Assembly: GCF_000001735.4 (NCBI RefSeq)
Contig: NC_003070.9
Location: forward strand, 13,076,001 to 13,140,000
Length of the DNA stretch: 64,000 nucleotides
Source: Arabidopsis thaliana
Taxonomy: Eukaryota; Streptophyta; Magnoliopsida; Brassicales; Brassicaceae
Direction of reading: 5' to 3'
Position 1 is the stretch's first letter; every line of letters begins with the position of its first letter. Below are positions 1 through 12,737 of the stretch, one piece after another. Position numbers and translations under genes: made by a program. The notes beneath the pieces are model-generated. The model had not been told where the DNA came from. It made no database searches and saw only the letters and a list, made by a program, of their open reading frames with translations.

Positions 1-560
1 ATATAACAAGCTCTATTATGTATATGTTTAAATTATGTACTAATATTATTTAATTGGTGTTAGTTATAAATACAATAGTTTTTTAATTACAAAACAAACA
101 TTTAAAATTTTCTATTTTTATTTTGCAATATTTTCAGATTAATGTAAAATTGTGATTTCAGATATATGTATTTAAAATTTAATCATCAATAAATCTTTTA
201 ATTTCTACTTATCTTACATAAGTGGTAATCCATTACCAAGTGAAAGACTTAATTTTTATTATGGTTTTATATGTAAAGTAATGTTTAATTATGGTTTTAA
301 AAATAATAAAACTACTTAATAATATAATTTGTAAAAATAATAATTGATATATTTAAAAATATTGTAGAGATATTAAATTTAATATATGAAAAATATAATA
401 ATATTTTAATATTAATAAGATACCTATAAGAGTATCTCACCAATGGAAGCACAATTTTAGTATAAGTTTCTCTACTTAAATTAAATATAAAAATATTAAT
501 AATATATTATGAGGTATTGATGTAGTATCTCACCAGTGGAGATGCTCTTAGGTTCGCACC
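1..560. other. AT-rich intergenic DNA with MITE-like repeats
   Basis: No coding region is supported. The motif agtatctcaccartgga occurs twice in the same orientation (431-447 and 523-539), and the second copy runs into gatgctctta, which resembles the outer ends of small non-autonomous DNA elements common in Brassicaceae. Element boundaries cannot be fixed from this window. Confidence 0.35.
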
Positions 561-1500
<940 letters not shown>

Positions 1501-1619
1501 TACTATTGGAATAGTTTTTACATTTCCAAGCTCTTTTTTTTCTTCGAATTAGCTTTAACCCTTTGTCAAATAAATAAATTAGCATATTTTGTCAAGTAAA
1601 TATTTATCATATTTATTTT

Positions 1620-1770
1620 TTTAAGAAACCCACTTAAGGATTCACTAATGGACTAGAAAAAAGTTTAGGATTCAACAAGAACTTTAATTTCAAAAAAATT
1701 CAAAATTTATTAGTATAAAAATGTAAGGATTCCATTATTAGGACTCCTTAATGGACATGCTCTAAGGAAA
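1620..1770. mobile_element. MITE-like element upstream of MYB8
   Basis: Two related motifs, aaggattcactaatggac near 1636 and ggactccttaatggacatgc near 1740, bracket a short AT-rich core. The outer sequence ending in catgctctaagg is typical of small non-autonomous DNA elements near plant genes. Exact ends and target duplication are not resolved. It lies about 160 bases upstream of the MYB8 start. Confidence 0.3.
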
Positions 1771-1925
1771 GAAAGAAAAAGAAGGTAACCTACCAAATCT
1801 TTTTCACCCACAAAATACAAGATACATACACCAACTTGGTCAAAGTCACTTCCTTTTTATAACACCTCTCTTTAGATCCTAGTCTCACTCTTCTTGTCTC
1901 ATCACCCACACATGTAACCATCATC

Positions 1926-4265
1926 ATGGGAAGATCACCATGTTGTGAAAAGGCTCACATGAACAAAGGAGCATGGACTAAAGAAGAAGATCAACGTCTT
2001 ATTGATTATATACGTAATCATGGTGAAGGCTCTTGGCGTTCTCTTCCTAAATCCGTTGGTAAATTTCTCCAAAGTTTTGATTTTTTTTCTTTCAAATTTT
2101 TATGTTTCTTGATCTGATGATTTTATCTTTTCTTTAGGGTTGTTGCGTTGTGGAAAAAGTTGTAGATTAAGATGGATTAATTACCTTCGTCCTGATCTTA
2201 AACGTGGAAATTTCACTGATGGTGAAGAGCAAATCATTGTCAAACTTCATAGTTTATTTGGCAACAAGTAATTTCCTTTCTCTTAATTATGATTTATGAA
2301 CAAACCAGTTTTACTGTAAAAAAGTAAAACCAATGGTTAAACCGTGAAAGACTAAAAAAAATGAAGAATCGGGTTTTGGTCATTAGTCCGAACCGGTTCA
2401 CTGGTTTAATCAGATTTTAAACCGGGTGTTGTGAGTCTTTTTAATACCGGTTTTTGGTGATAACTCAAATCGGATAGCTATTCGATTCACAGTCAAACTG
2501 GTTCAACCGGTTTGAAAACACTGGAGAAAACTAATCAAATGGTTTTCTCTTCAGTTTATAAAAATGAATAAATGTACAATTTGGTTTATATACAAGCAGA
2601 TCCAGTATTGAGAAGATAGCATTCTATGCGTTTTGAATGGAAAAGAAGGTTTTGTAGGCTTCTCTCTCTCTTCTCTCATTTGCATCTTTTAGAGAGAGAA
2701 AGCATCTGATCTTCTTTTTCCGGCAACAATAGCTTCTTTAGTGTTTGTTGGCCAGTTCTCTGTCCAGAATCTTATGGCTTTTCCAGCATGGATGTCTGGC
2801 TTTTGTCCGGCGATGTTTAGGGCAACGTTTGATTGTCGTGGTTCTTCTGACACTGTTCGGTTCTTTACGACGATGGTCGGTTTGCGTTTGGCTTCCATTG
2901 GCTTCTTTAGCGGCGGTAGGCTAGCTAAGGTCTAGAGTTTCACCGCCTATCTTCGGTGTTTCGTCTACCTTTTGGCCGGATTGATTCCGGTTTAGATTTA
3001 TGTTTTCTTCTCTCGATTTCTTTATATTCAGTTTGATTGAGCTCTTTTGCGTTTCATTGTTAGATCTGGCATATAATTCCTTGAACCTCCTTTGTTTAAA
3101 GGGATTAATTTGTTTTCCACGCTTATCGATTTCATTTTTTGAGAACAAATTAAGATGCGGATTAAGGTTTTTTATGCTTATGGGTTGAAACTATTGCAAT
3201 TGTGGCTGTTTCTCTAACTGATCTATGGAGACGAGTGCTTTTTTGTTCTTTTTTAAGGTGTTGCTGAAAGCTCCATCGGCTTACTCTACGTCGATGTTCT
3301 TTAGATTTCAGGAATCAATTGCCTTTGGGAGATCTTTCCTTTCCAAATTTGCTAATGAAGTTTGGTGGATTCTCTAATTAAAAATCAATGGACTTCTCTT
3401 GAAGCTCCGGCGGTTTCCGGTGGTTTTAGAGTTCCCTGAGTTGCTAACCAGAACGGTGGTGAATGGCGACAACTAAGGCTTCTTCAGTCAACGTGTTTCA
3501 ACTTTGTTTGTTAACATCACACGTGGCTTTGTGGTGGAAGGGAATCTTTAATTTACTTCCTCTAAAGGTTTTGTTTCCTGGTTTGGGCTTTCTTTATGGG
3601 CCTCTGCTTATAAGTTAGACTTGTTGGTTTTTTATGTAATATGGATGACTATATTTTAGTTGATCCAATGTTGTAAGGTTTAATATGTGTCAAGATTTGT
3701 AAGTGGAAGGTTCCACAGTTGTATCTTTACAACATAAGGTTTTAAATAAAGTGCAACACTTATGAGAAAAAAATAATAAAAATACAAGCAGATCCAATTT
3801 GACAAAACCAAATAAATAACCGGTTTAATATACCCAAATGACCAAGTTTTAAACCAATGTTCCTTACATTTCGAATGTCTTTTTTTCAGATGGTCTTTGA
3901 TTGCTGGGAAATTACCGGGAAGAACCGATAATGAGATTAAAAATTATTGGAACACTCATATAAAAAGGAAGCTTCTTAACCGTGGTATTGACCCAAAAAC
4001 TCACGGTTCGATCATCGAGCCTAAAACGACATCGTTTCATCCCCGAAATGAAGATTTGAAGTCCACGTTTCCCGGTTCTGTTAAACTAAAGATGGAGACT
4101 TCTTGTGAAAACTGTGCTTCTACGAGCGGTACGACTACGGACGAGGATTTACGGTTAAGTGTTGATTGTGATTACAGATATGATCATCTGGACAAGGAGC
4201 TAAACTTGGACCTAACACTCGGGTACAGTCCGACTCGATTTGTCGGGGTCGGATCTTGTTACTAG
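1926..4265 (+). CDS. MYB8: R2R3-MYB transcription factor, subgroup 4 repressor type (MYB8)
   Basis: Three exons, 1926-2058, 2138-2267 and 3890-4265, all with GT-AG introns and matching phases, encode 212 residues. Residues about 14-62 form the R2 repeat and 67-114 the R3 repeat, with the regularly spaced tryptophans of a plant MYB DNA-binding domain. Just after R3 comes the subgroup 4 C1 motif ([11 protein letters not shown]), and near the C-terminus LNLDLTLG, an LxLxL (EAR) repression motif. Family knowledge: such proteins are nuclear repressors, often of phenylpropanoid genes. The R3 surface that usually contacts R-like bHLH partners is altered (see findings). Intron 1 is short, as is usual; intron 2 is 1622 bases because of a retroposed insert. 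The protein is a little shorter than MYB4 relatives. The symbol is from memory of AT1G35515; MYB6, MYB7 and MYB32 are close alternatives. Confidence 0.85.
2605..3781 (+). mobile_element. Retroposed insert in MYB8 intron 2 with 15-bp target duplication
   Basis: The 15-base sequence atacaagcagatcca occurs at 2590-2604 and again at 3782-3796, exactly flanking a 1.18-kb block that ends in an A-rich tail (gagaaaaaaataataaaa). These are the marks of target-primed retroposition. The block has no long open frame and no recognisable reverse transcriptase, so it is a non-coding retroposon (Sadhu-like is my best guess) or a 5'-truncated LINE or retrocopy. It lies in the same orientation as MYB8 and is presumably spliced out. 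Confidence 0.75.
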
Positions 4266-5829
4266 CTCGTGTGACGTTTGTGTTTGTAAATTGGGATCAC
4301 ATATGAACCTTGTATGAATTGCTAAACGGGTTCTTTTAATGATAATAAATCTCATAACAAGTTATGTCTTTTTGGAGTTGTGTGCACCAAAGATATTATT
4401 TAGGGTTTGATTGGTAACATTGCGTTTAATAATATAGTTGAATAATACAAATTTGCAAAATAAAACTCGCAAAATAACAGTGTATACATATATAATGATA
4501 TTTACATATATATATTTTTACAGTTATTTTGTGAAATAAATTCTGTAGTTTGGACTTATTTACAAGAAAAGCCACATGTATTTACAAGAAAATTACAATC
4601 TTTCCATATATATTCAAAAACAAAATCTGTGAATTTTATTCCACAAAATATGCATAAATCCGATTTATAGCAAATATGTATATTAACATTTTCTATAGCA
4701 ATAAAAATACTAATTTATAATAATTAAAATATTCACACAAAAGTCATATACACATACAAGAAAAAGAACTAAATCTATCATCATTTAAGCCGTTGCTTTA
4801 TTTAAATAAAAAAACACAAAAACTTGAAATCATATACTTTATATGATAAATTTAAAATCTATATTAGTAGTATAAATTTAAAATCATTCAAGGGACGGTA
4901 TATTACGGGTGAGATCCTAAAATTATTGGATTTATAATAATAATAATTTTTTTTCTTGGATTTTATAACACTAATAATTTAGCTAACGAGATAATATAGA
5001 CAAATTTATATGGGATGACGGGTGGTCATATGCGTTGGGGTATTTTCACGGATGTAAACATTTGATTAAGATGGTAGTTAACTCATTGATGTCTTCGTAG
5101 TAGATGAACTACTGTTGAGGGCTAGAACTGGTCGATGGTTGCTTAATGAATCAGAAATATTACTATAAAAGAAATTGATAGTATAAACGAAATAGTCTTA
5201 TCCTTTTATTTGGCAAGTGAGTACCATGTTTTAGATCTTTCAGAAAACTTGGTGAATAGGCTACTCGACAGCTACATTTACCGTGAAAATTTTAGCCAGA
5301 TGGTAAATGCTCATATTATCTATGGTTATGAAAACGTTACTGGAAAATAAACTAATATATGAAGAAAAATATTTAAAATTAGATGATGATGCTGTTTTAA
5401 AATGTATAAATGCATTACTACAATTATCGATATGTTCAAGTGTGTTTTATACTTTTTGTTATACAATGACGTATATTTGAATATGATTTTATTTGTTCGT
5501 TACTTGAATGCAATAAAACTTACTGTATGCATTGGACAATAGATTTTTTTTTTGTAATCTTCTTGCATATATACACTGAAACGTTTATTAAACAAATATG
5601 TCGCATCTATGCAACCAATATAATTTTTACAAGAGTGATTATTCATATTATTTTCTGTTCGCAAAACAAATATATTTTAAGATAGAAGTATACAACTTGG
5701 TCCTCCCTCCTTTTCTCTTCCTTCCTTCTTGTTGACATTATCAATTTTGTCCTTCTATTCCTGATTTTTCATATAAGTTACATTTTAAATTTCCAAATCA
5801 CATAGTATCTTTTTTTGTGCAACAATCAC
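4266..5829. other. Intergenic DNA between MYB8 and ARF15
   Basis: Contains the MYB8 3' end followed by AT-rich sequence. I see no gene, tRNA or ordered repeat. The inverted duplication that carries ARF15 starts at about 5830. Confidence 0.5.
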
Positions 5830-5903
5830 ATAGTAGTATCTTATTCCTTAATCTCTCAAAAAAAATCTACATTATTGACTGTTTTAATACAATTCAAGCA
5901 TGT

Positions 5904-6095
5904 TTTAGCGAACTATGCGTTTTCTTTACCGCTTGGTTTTCATTCGTTTGATCTTTGCCCGGATATTGTTAAGCCGGTTTTGTTGGAAGATACCAATGGG
6001 TACACGATACCCATGATTGTCCGATTGTAATTTCTTTACATTTATTTGAATAAAACATAGGGGCCAATTGCCTCCTATCACTCACCAAAAAAAAA
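5904..6095 (+). mobile_element. 5'-truncated LINE 3' end with 17-bp target duplication
   Basis: A 192-base insert is bracketed by atacaattcaagcatgt at 5887-5903 and 6096-6112 and ends in an A run after caattgcctcctatcactc. It carries the tail of an open frame that stops at 6030. In the other ARF arm the target sequence occurs only once (minus strand near 36370), so the ARF14 side keeps the empty site. This is strong evidence for LINE-type insertion after the duplication. Confidence 0.88.
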
Positions 6096-6818
6096 ATACA
6101 ATTCAAGCATGTGAAATGAAGAAAAAACTCTTTACCAAAATATGAATACTCGTGATGCCGTTACACCCTATCTATGATAACTTTTTATATCATTTTCTGC
6201 CTCTACTTCTTTATTTTTGAATTTTCTCCAATCATGATAGTTGAAGTATCTATTCACACAATACTTTATTTTATGTATGATTACGACTTAGTAGTTTTAT
6301 TTGAATATGAATTGGCCGAAACTCCCTAGTTTTCCATCATTATATATTAACTAGTTATGAGTGATGACACAATTGTAGTGATAGATTTAAGGAAATATTT
6401 ACTAATAATATAACATATTTAACAGTATCATTTGGTTTATGTCTCCAAAATATCCGGTTTTGCAAGTACAATAATAGGTAGAAGAAAATCTTTAATTTAT
6501 TGAATAACCATATACTTCGTGTTACACAATTTCCTTTTCAAAATATCATAAAATAAATACTATACTCAAATGTTTAGAATGTAGATGTGATCTGTAGATT
6601 GTATAAATTAGAAAGAAAGCTCAATATCACGACAACAAGAGGATTTTATTTTATTTATGGACGATGAAAACAAAAATACATAATACAGATGCATGCAACT
6701 ACAAATAAGAGAAAAATAAAAATAGAACGAGACACCGGTAACATTTTCGACCCCTTTTTATTACATATGTTTTGATTCTTAATTCAACTTGAGAGACTCT
6801 TACTGGACTTCAAGTTTT

Positions 6819-9466
6819 TTACCTCCTCTTTTGAATATATATCCTCTTCACCATGTTGCAGAATTCACTACATGCAAACAACACAAAAATGAAATATCAA
6901 TGCCTCTCAAGATTTTAACTAATCTTTCAATCGATAGAAATAGAAAGGAAACTCACGGCCATGGATCGTCTCCAACAAGCATCTCATCCTCGTCACTACC
7001 TGTGAAAATTATTTTCCATTGGTTGCGAGTTTGTAATTGGCCTTTGAGATCGAAGAGCTTCTCCAATTCTAGTATTAGCTGATCATATCCATTAAGAACA
7101 CTTAAATCCACAGCTCTTCCTATTGTTACACCTTGCATTTGAACCTGTTCCATATCAAAATTGTGTGAGGTGAGTATAATGAGAAAAAGTTTCATATATA
7201 AGGAATAAGAATATATTGATCTTATACTTACTTTCGTACAAGTTCTAGTAGAACTGAACTGCTTGCTTTGGATTTTTGTTGGTGATCTCAAAGTTTGGCT
7301 TTGACCAAACTTTTTTCCTTCAGTAAGTTTCGAAATATCCGAGCCAATTTGTTCAATGGGATCTTTGATCACCGGAGGAGTGGCCAGAGAGACTCCAAAC
7401 AACCTAAAATTAGTGCCTGCCTTGGTTGTTATATTTTCTTCTATTTGTGTAACCATTTGGTTATTGTAATTTCGTTTGGGCATTGGTTGGACAGGGTAGC
7501 TCATTAGCAATCTAGAAGGATTCATAGCATCTTCTGTTGTTTCACGATAAAGAAGAGAAATATTCATCGGGGAGGCCACGCTTAGTTGTCCAATTTCTTG
7601 TCCTTGTGTCAATATAGGAGGCAAGAGATGTGATGATGAAGAACCTTTATATAAAACAAGAATATTGAGAAGGTATTCAAGAATCTCAAATTCATTAAAT
7701 AGAAGATTAATTCTTTAAATAAAAGATTATAAGAGTGTATTTTTATACCGAATTCATTAACTTCTCGTAAACGCTTGTTCTTGAGAAAAGATGATCGCGG
7801 AACATTTAACGCAGGCATTAAATGTTCGATCTCCCAGGGTGACACTTTATTAGGTCTCAAAAATGATGCAAATTCATCCCACTGCACCTGCAAAATTAAA
7901 GTTAATTAGTGATATGTTATTTATTGCACTCAAAAACGTATTCCTAAAAGAATGTTATAAAGTGTGAATGAAAATTTACTTCTAAGCTGCGCCAGTCTGA
8001 ACACTTCCAATGAGGAGAGAAATTACTAACTCCAATAATTGTCCCAAAATATCTTAATCAATTGAACAAAATGTGTTATCATAGATAATATTAGACATTA
8101 TAAATATATTTATGCAGAAATTCTTTTTCATCTAATGTTACCTTCTTTCAGATAAATCATCACCCTCAAACCGCATTGTAAATCTTGAACCGACATTGAA
8201 CTTATTGTTCACAGCGTCTAAGAATTTGTCGTAACTGACAATAAATTGACTTGACCTGATACTTATAAAAACACAAAATATAAACCTATATGTTGAAGGA
8301 ACTAATCTATTGATAAATCAATATAATCTAAAATGTGAGTTCAAATGGTTCTTTGAATTACCTTGGCTTGTAAACCACAATGAACATACATTGGTTATCA
8401 AAAGCATGCTTTGCGGAAGCAATTACCCCATGTCTCATACAATCTATTGATACTATTGATGAAGGTATATTCCCTTGTTGATGTCTTGCTCGTCTGATAC
8501 CAACTCGTAACTCTCCAGTCTCTCCCCTAAAACCACAAGTAAATAGTTTAAAGTCCAAAACTCAAGAACCAAAAAATATATAACAAGAACCAATATTATA
8601 CCTAACGAATACAATAACATCTCCTTTAACCAATTTTTTTGATGTTGTAAATTCATTCCAACCAGTTGTTAATAAATGTCTTTGCGGTGTACCTGCATGG
8701 AATAAGAAGATTATTAGTTACTTCTCTAGGATTTATTACTTCAATAGCTGTGGTTGAATTATTTGAATAAAATGAATTATTACCTCTATAGCTGTGTCTG
8801 AAGCTCCATTGATTACCATGGAGATCTATAGCAAGAAGTTCTTGTGCCGGTAGAGGCTGAGACATATCCTAAACAAAAATTTAATATGTTATGTCTAATG
8901 AAAGCTTAAAATTCAAATTCGTTTAAAAAGCTATAACATTAAATACCAGAGGAGGGAGACATTCAATGGCATGTTTTTTCGGAACAGAAAATACACCATT
9001 AGCACTTATATCAGAGGCAGTTAAAACCTTTGTAAAGGAATTAACTAATGGCCTAAATTGATTTTCATTCTGAGTAGGGATTACAACTTGCTAAACATTC
9101 AACAAAATCAGAAAATCAATGAGATATAATTGGAGAAAAATACAATTAACTGAAAATAAAAGAGAAATACTAAATTTTCACTTACAGTTGTATCTGGCAT
9201 CAAAGTGATCTTAGCATAAGTCTCATCACTATTGTTTTCCACCTAAAATCAAACATCAAAAAATTAACTAATTACTTCTTTTTACAATGAAATCAAATAT
9301 AGATATCATGCGTATTCGCTAAAACACAATAGAGATATACCTTAAGATGAATTGCAATAACACGACATTGAAGCTTAGAAGGAAGATCACAAATTGGTTG
9401 TAACTCATTCAACTCTTCTCTTGTAGATGCCTCAACCTGAAAAAGCCGTCAAAAGGTTTCATAGAC

Positions 9467-9497
<31 letters not shown>

Positions 9498-9545
9498 AGA
9501 AAGGGAGAGAGAAAGAAGAGAGAGAAGAGAGAAAGAGAAGAGAGG

Positions 9546-9577
<32 letters not shown>

Positions 9578-9830
9578 AACTCACAAGCTCTATATTGCCT
9601 TGAGGAAAGTAATAAACCTTTTCTCCAAGTTTTGGAATATCACACAAAGGTCCCGCACAGAGTTTCCATAACTGCTCGTACATATAGCTCTTGGATCTAT
9701 CAACTGCCGAACAAAAACCAAAACATTATAACCAAAACAAGTGTTCAATAAGATAAAATAAAAAAAGTCAAAATTTCTTACTTATGCCTGATAATTCAGG
9801 TTGTGCATTCACAACGTTGCCAGTTTCCAT
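6819..9830 (-). CDS. ARF15: Auxin response factor (ARF15)
   Basis: The start at 9830 begins METGNVV and matches the ARF14 start. I could follow 14 exons with GT-AG junctions on the minus strand (first 9782-9830, second 9585-9703) with the same layout as ARF14; the reading frame is open to a stop at 6819. Domain order: dimerisation and B3 DNA-binding region, a middle region, and a C-terminal PB1 domain beginning [14 protein letters not shown]. ARFs bind TGTCTC/TGTCGG auxin elements in the nucleus, and PB1 mediates pairing with Aux/IAA proteins and other ARFs. Oddities: the B3 contact motif HGGF is NGVF here, and a four-base deletion close to the end relative to ARF14 shifts the frame so that the protein ends in IQKRR, about a dozen residues earlier. 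Belongs to the ARF12-15/20-22 group of Arabidopsis, which is clustered on chromosome 1. An alternative acceptor at the exon encoding SSQFIV could add two residues. Confidence 0.9.
9463..9583. repeat. GA/CT microsatellite in ARF15 intron 2
   Basis: Nearly pure GA-rich repeat on the plus strand (CT on the coding strand) fills most of the 148-base second intron, directly after the donor site. ARF14 has a longer CT tract in the same intron, so the repeat predates the duplication and has changed length since. Confidence 0.95.
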
Positions 9831-11112
9831 AACCTCTTATCCAAAGATCGGTATACCAAAATATGTTATCTCAACAATTATTATACAATTTTCTCCCTTT
9901 CCTCAACTTCTCTCGCGACCATGAGAACGCAAAATATCACATTTATAGGTAAGAAGTATCAAAATACATTAAAATACTTCCTTAGATTTGATATTAAATT
10001 TAATAAGGTTACCAAAAATTTATAAAGGTAATTTAGAGAAATGTCATTAATATTTTGACTACACATAAGAAAATCAATTTTTTTATATGTTTATTGATTA
10101 ACTTACCAAAATCATCATATGCATTATTCATATATAAGTTGAGTAATATAATACAGTTTTAATACTTACAATGAAAAAAAAATATTTGAATTTTGTTTAT
10201 AGATAGCCATATAAATCTAAATAGGAGTTCTTGCTAGCTTTTTCTTTTCAACATATGCATTATTCATATATAAGTTGAGTAATATAGGAAAATTTTAGTA
10301 CTTACAACAAAACATTTTTTTCTATGAAATTTGTTTAAAAGTAGCCATATAAATTTTAAATATGAGTTTTTGCTTGATTCTGATTGCATGAATAAGAATT
10401 CTCTAGCACCGTGATCAGATCTATCATATGGGATCTATGGTACATCTCATGTTAGCTTTTTTATTTTGCTTCCTCTTTAAGTTTTTAAGGATCCCTTATA
10501 AACCGGTTTTCTCATATATTGTCGCTCTTTGGAGAAATCTCCAAGGACATATTCCCTTTTTCATTTAGCTTCCCCTTTCCAGTTAGCTATGATGTGAATT
10601 TGTATGTATCCCATGACTATTAGGATGTCCTTGGCATCAGGGGTGGATCACCGGTGGTGGTGATGGTATGATGAATTCAATCAAAAATGTACAAGGGCTT
10701 CTCGCTGCCTCTCAATCCGAATGTCATTTAAGTATTTTTGCTCCATGTTTTATATTGATGATTATAATAGTTATAAATTATTATTAATGATAATTATTTA
10801 GCTTATAGATTTTTTTTATCATCTATAAAGAAATTATTAATTGAATAAACTTATTAAATTCATTAATTCAATAATTTAAATGACGAATCGTTTTATCTAA
10901 ACCATTTGCTAAATGAATTAGATTGACTCATTATCTATTAGAAACTAAATTTCTATGGATATAGATTGGTTTGATTTGGTTTAACCAACTTGTCATCCGT
11001 AAATATAACACCCACAAAAAAAAAACTTATAACACATTAGTCAAACAACATAAAAATAATACGATATTTATTTGTATAGATTTGTCTGATCCGATAAGTT
11101 TACCTTACTTAA
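9831..11112 (-). promoter_or_regulatory. ARF15 upstream region with internal tandem duplication
   Basis: Two copies of a block marked by the sequence catatgcattattcatata begin near 10115 and 10250, followed by related sequence to about 10400. The ARF14 promoter has the same pair with longer units (31980-32370), so a deletion of roughly 100 bases has shortened one unit here. No specific core promoter element can be assigned with confidence. Confidence 0.6.
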
Positions 11113-11384
11113 TATAAATTAATATATATATTTAGAAATTACAATTAATATGATATATCTTCACTTAATCTTTAAAAAATAATATTACATTTAAAAAACA
11201 TTACATTTTAAAGAAAAATATAGTCTCACGATGTACCGCAGGTTAAATTTTAGTTGATTATACAAAATACCATGCCAAAAATATATTAATTCTTTAGAGA
11301 TATTAATTCTTTAGCATGTCTCCACACGGCATCAGCAAAGGGACAATTAAATAGAATATGATTCACCGTTTCGTATGCTAGAGA

Positions 11385-12433
11385 TATGGGTGTCAAAATG
11401 GGTCAAAATTTATGGGTCAACTCAACTCAACCCATGAACCCTAATGAGTTGAAAATTTTGACTTAAATGAGTTGATGGGTCAAATGAGTTATTGGGTCAA
11501 TTGGTTTGATGAGTAAAATGAGTTGGGTTGTAATGGTTAATGGTTTCAATGGTTTACCCAATTAACCCATCAAGTTTTGTAAAATTGAATTAAACCAACC
11601 AAAATCTCTAAACCAATGCTAATTTAAGTTTAACCAACACATCTAAACCAATTTAATAAAATCAATATTTTTCCAAATTTCTTAAATATACAAGCGATGA
11701 AATTGAGAAAAAGTAAACCCGTGATTTTCCCGCCAAAAACGTAAATCCGTGATTTTCAAACCAAAAACGAAAACTCGTGATTTTCCCAACAAAAAACATA
11801 AACTCGTGATTTTCCCGCCAAAAATGAAAACCCGTGATTTTCCCGCCAAAAACGTATAATGGTAATTTTCCCGCCAAAAACGTAAACCCGTGATTTTCCC
11901 GCCAAAAAACGTAAACCCATGATTTTCCCGCCAAAAACGTAAATCCGTGATTTTCCCGTCAAAAACGTAAACCCGTGATTTTCCCGCCACAAACGTAAAC
12001 TTGTAATTTTCCCGCTAAAAACGTAAATCCATATTTTCCCGCCAAAAACGTAAACCCGTAATTTTCTCGCCGAAAACGTAAACCCGTAAAAAGTGGAATC
12101 CGTAAATATCCTAAGTTTGATGATAATGAATTAATAATTATTAATAATGATAATTATTTATTATTATTTTATAATAATAATTAATTAAATTATTACTTAA
12201 ATTATTACTTAACCCATTTAACAACTCAACCCATCAAATTAAATGAGTTATGGGTTGACTCAACCCATCAAATTAAATGAGTTATGGGTTGACCCAACCC
12301 ATTTAACAAAATGAGTTGGGTCAACCCATAACTCATTTAACAAAATGAGTTGGGTCAACCCATAACTCATTTAACCCTAAACTCATTTGATTATAAGTTG
12401 AGTTGAGTTGGTTTACCTATTTTGACACCCCTA
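11385..12433. mobile_element. hAT-like fold-back element carrying a 28-bp repeat array
   Basis: The left end (gggtgtcaaaatgggtcaa, from 11388) and the right end (tttgacacccct, to 12432) are inverted copies, with further inverted similarity in GGGTCAACTCAACTCAACCC-type sequence inside each end. Imperfect 8-base flanks gctagaga (11377-11384) and actagaca (12434-12441) agree at six positions, consistent with the 8-bp duplication of hAT elements. No transposase is encoded. The core is a 13-copy tandem array rich in TTTCCCGCC. Confidence 0.7.
11716..12084. repeat. 28-bp tandem array with E2F-type motifs
   Basis: Thirteen head-to-tail units of about 28 bases, each a variant of cccgtgattttcccgccaaa followed by aacgtaaa. 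By eye, nine units contain TTTCCCGC and eight contain TTTCCCGCC, the core of the plant E2F/DP site. Because 28 is not a multiple of three and no unit contains a stop on the minus strand, all three minus frames stay open; the resulting ORFs are not genes. Confidence 0.92.
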
Positions 12434-12737
12434 ACTAGACAACCTTTTTGACAATTTATGTGAAAATTATTCCAAACTTTTTTATGCAGCAGATTATTGT
12501 TAAAGGTTATAAAAAGCACATTAATTAAATAAATAAAAAATGGCAAACAATCAAGACATTACTTTTCTAATGCTATTTTATCATCTTCGATGTATTTTAA
12601 TGAATTTTTATTTTAAGACTATGCGATACGGTCCAAGTTAATCATTAAAGTTAGACTAAGAAAATTTTTCTATAAATAATTTTGGATTTTTAACCGTTAT
12701 GAAATACTAAATTCAACAAAATCACCAATATAAAAAA
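12434..12737. other. AT-rich spacer between two fold-back elements
   Basis: No gene or ordered repeat is visible. Confidence 0.5.

Larger units (their letters stand above)
5830..11112. repeat. Left arm of a large inverted duplication (ARF15 arm)
   Basis: Read on the minus strand, this block matches 30923-36430 on the plus strand along its whole length: distal upstream DNA, ARF promoter, all exons and introns, and about 1 kb past the stop codon. The outer edge near 5830 is where similarity to 36430 fades; the inner edge is the shared ttaagtaagg / ccttacttaa at about 11112 and 30923. Arm-specific changes include a LINE insertion (5904-6095) and the loss of about 100 bases in one promoter repeat. 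The arms enclose FANCM and several transposons. Confidence 0.9.

Noticed and set aside
2689..3188. Several 60-75 residue ORFs in MYB8 intron 2
   Set aside because: All lie in a retroposed insert, overlap on both strands, and show no family signature.
6953..7624. Separate 223-residue gene on the minus strand
   Set aside because: It is ARF15 exons 12 and 13 read through an in-frame intron; ARF14 has the same structure.
11662..11992. Three overlapping minus-strand ORFs rich in GKITGF/WRENHG repeats, resembling a repeat protein
   Set aside because: They are the three frames of a 28-bp tandem array that lacks stops; unit length is not a multiple of three, so no single protein repeat is maintained.
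11716..12084. CRISPR-like array of 28-bp repeats
   Set aside because: Units are directly contiguous with no spacers and lie within a fold-back transposon in plant DNA.
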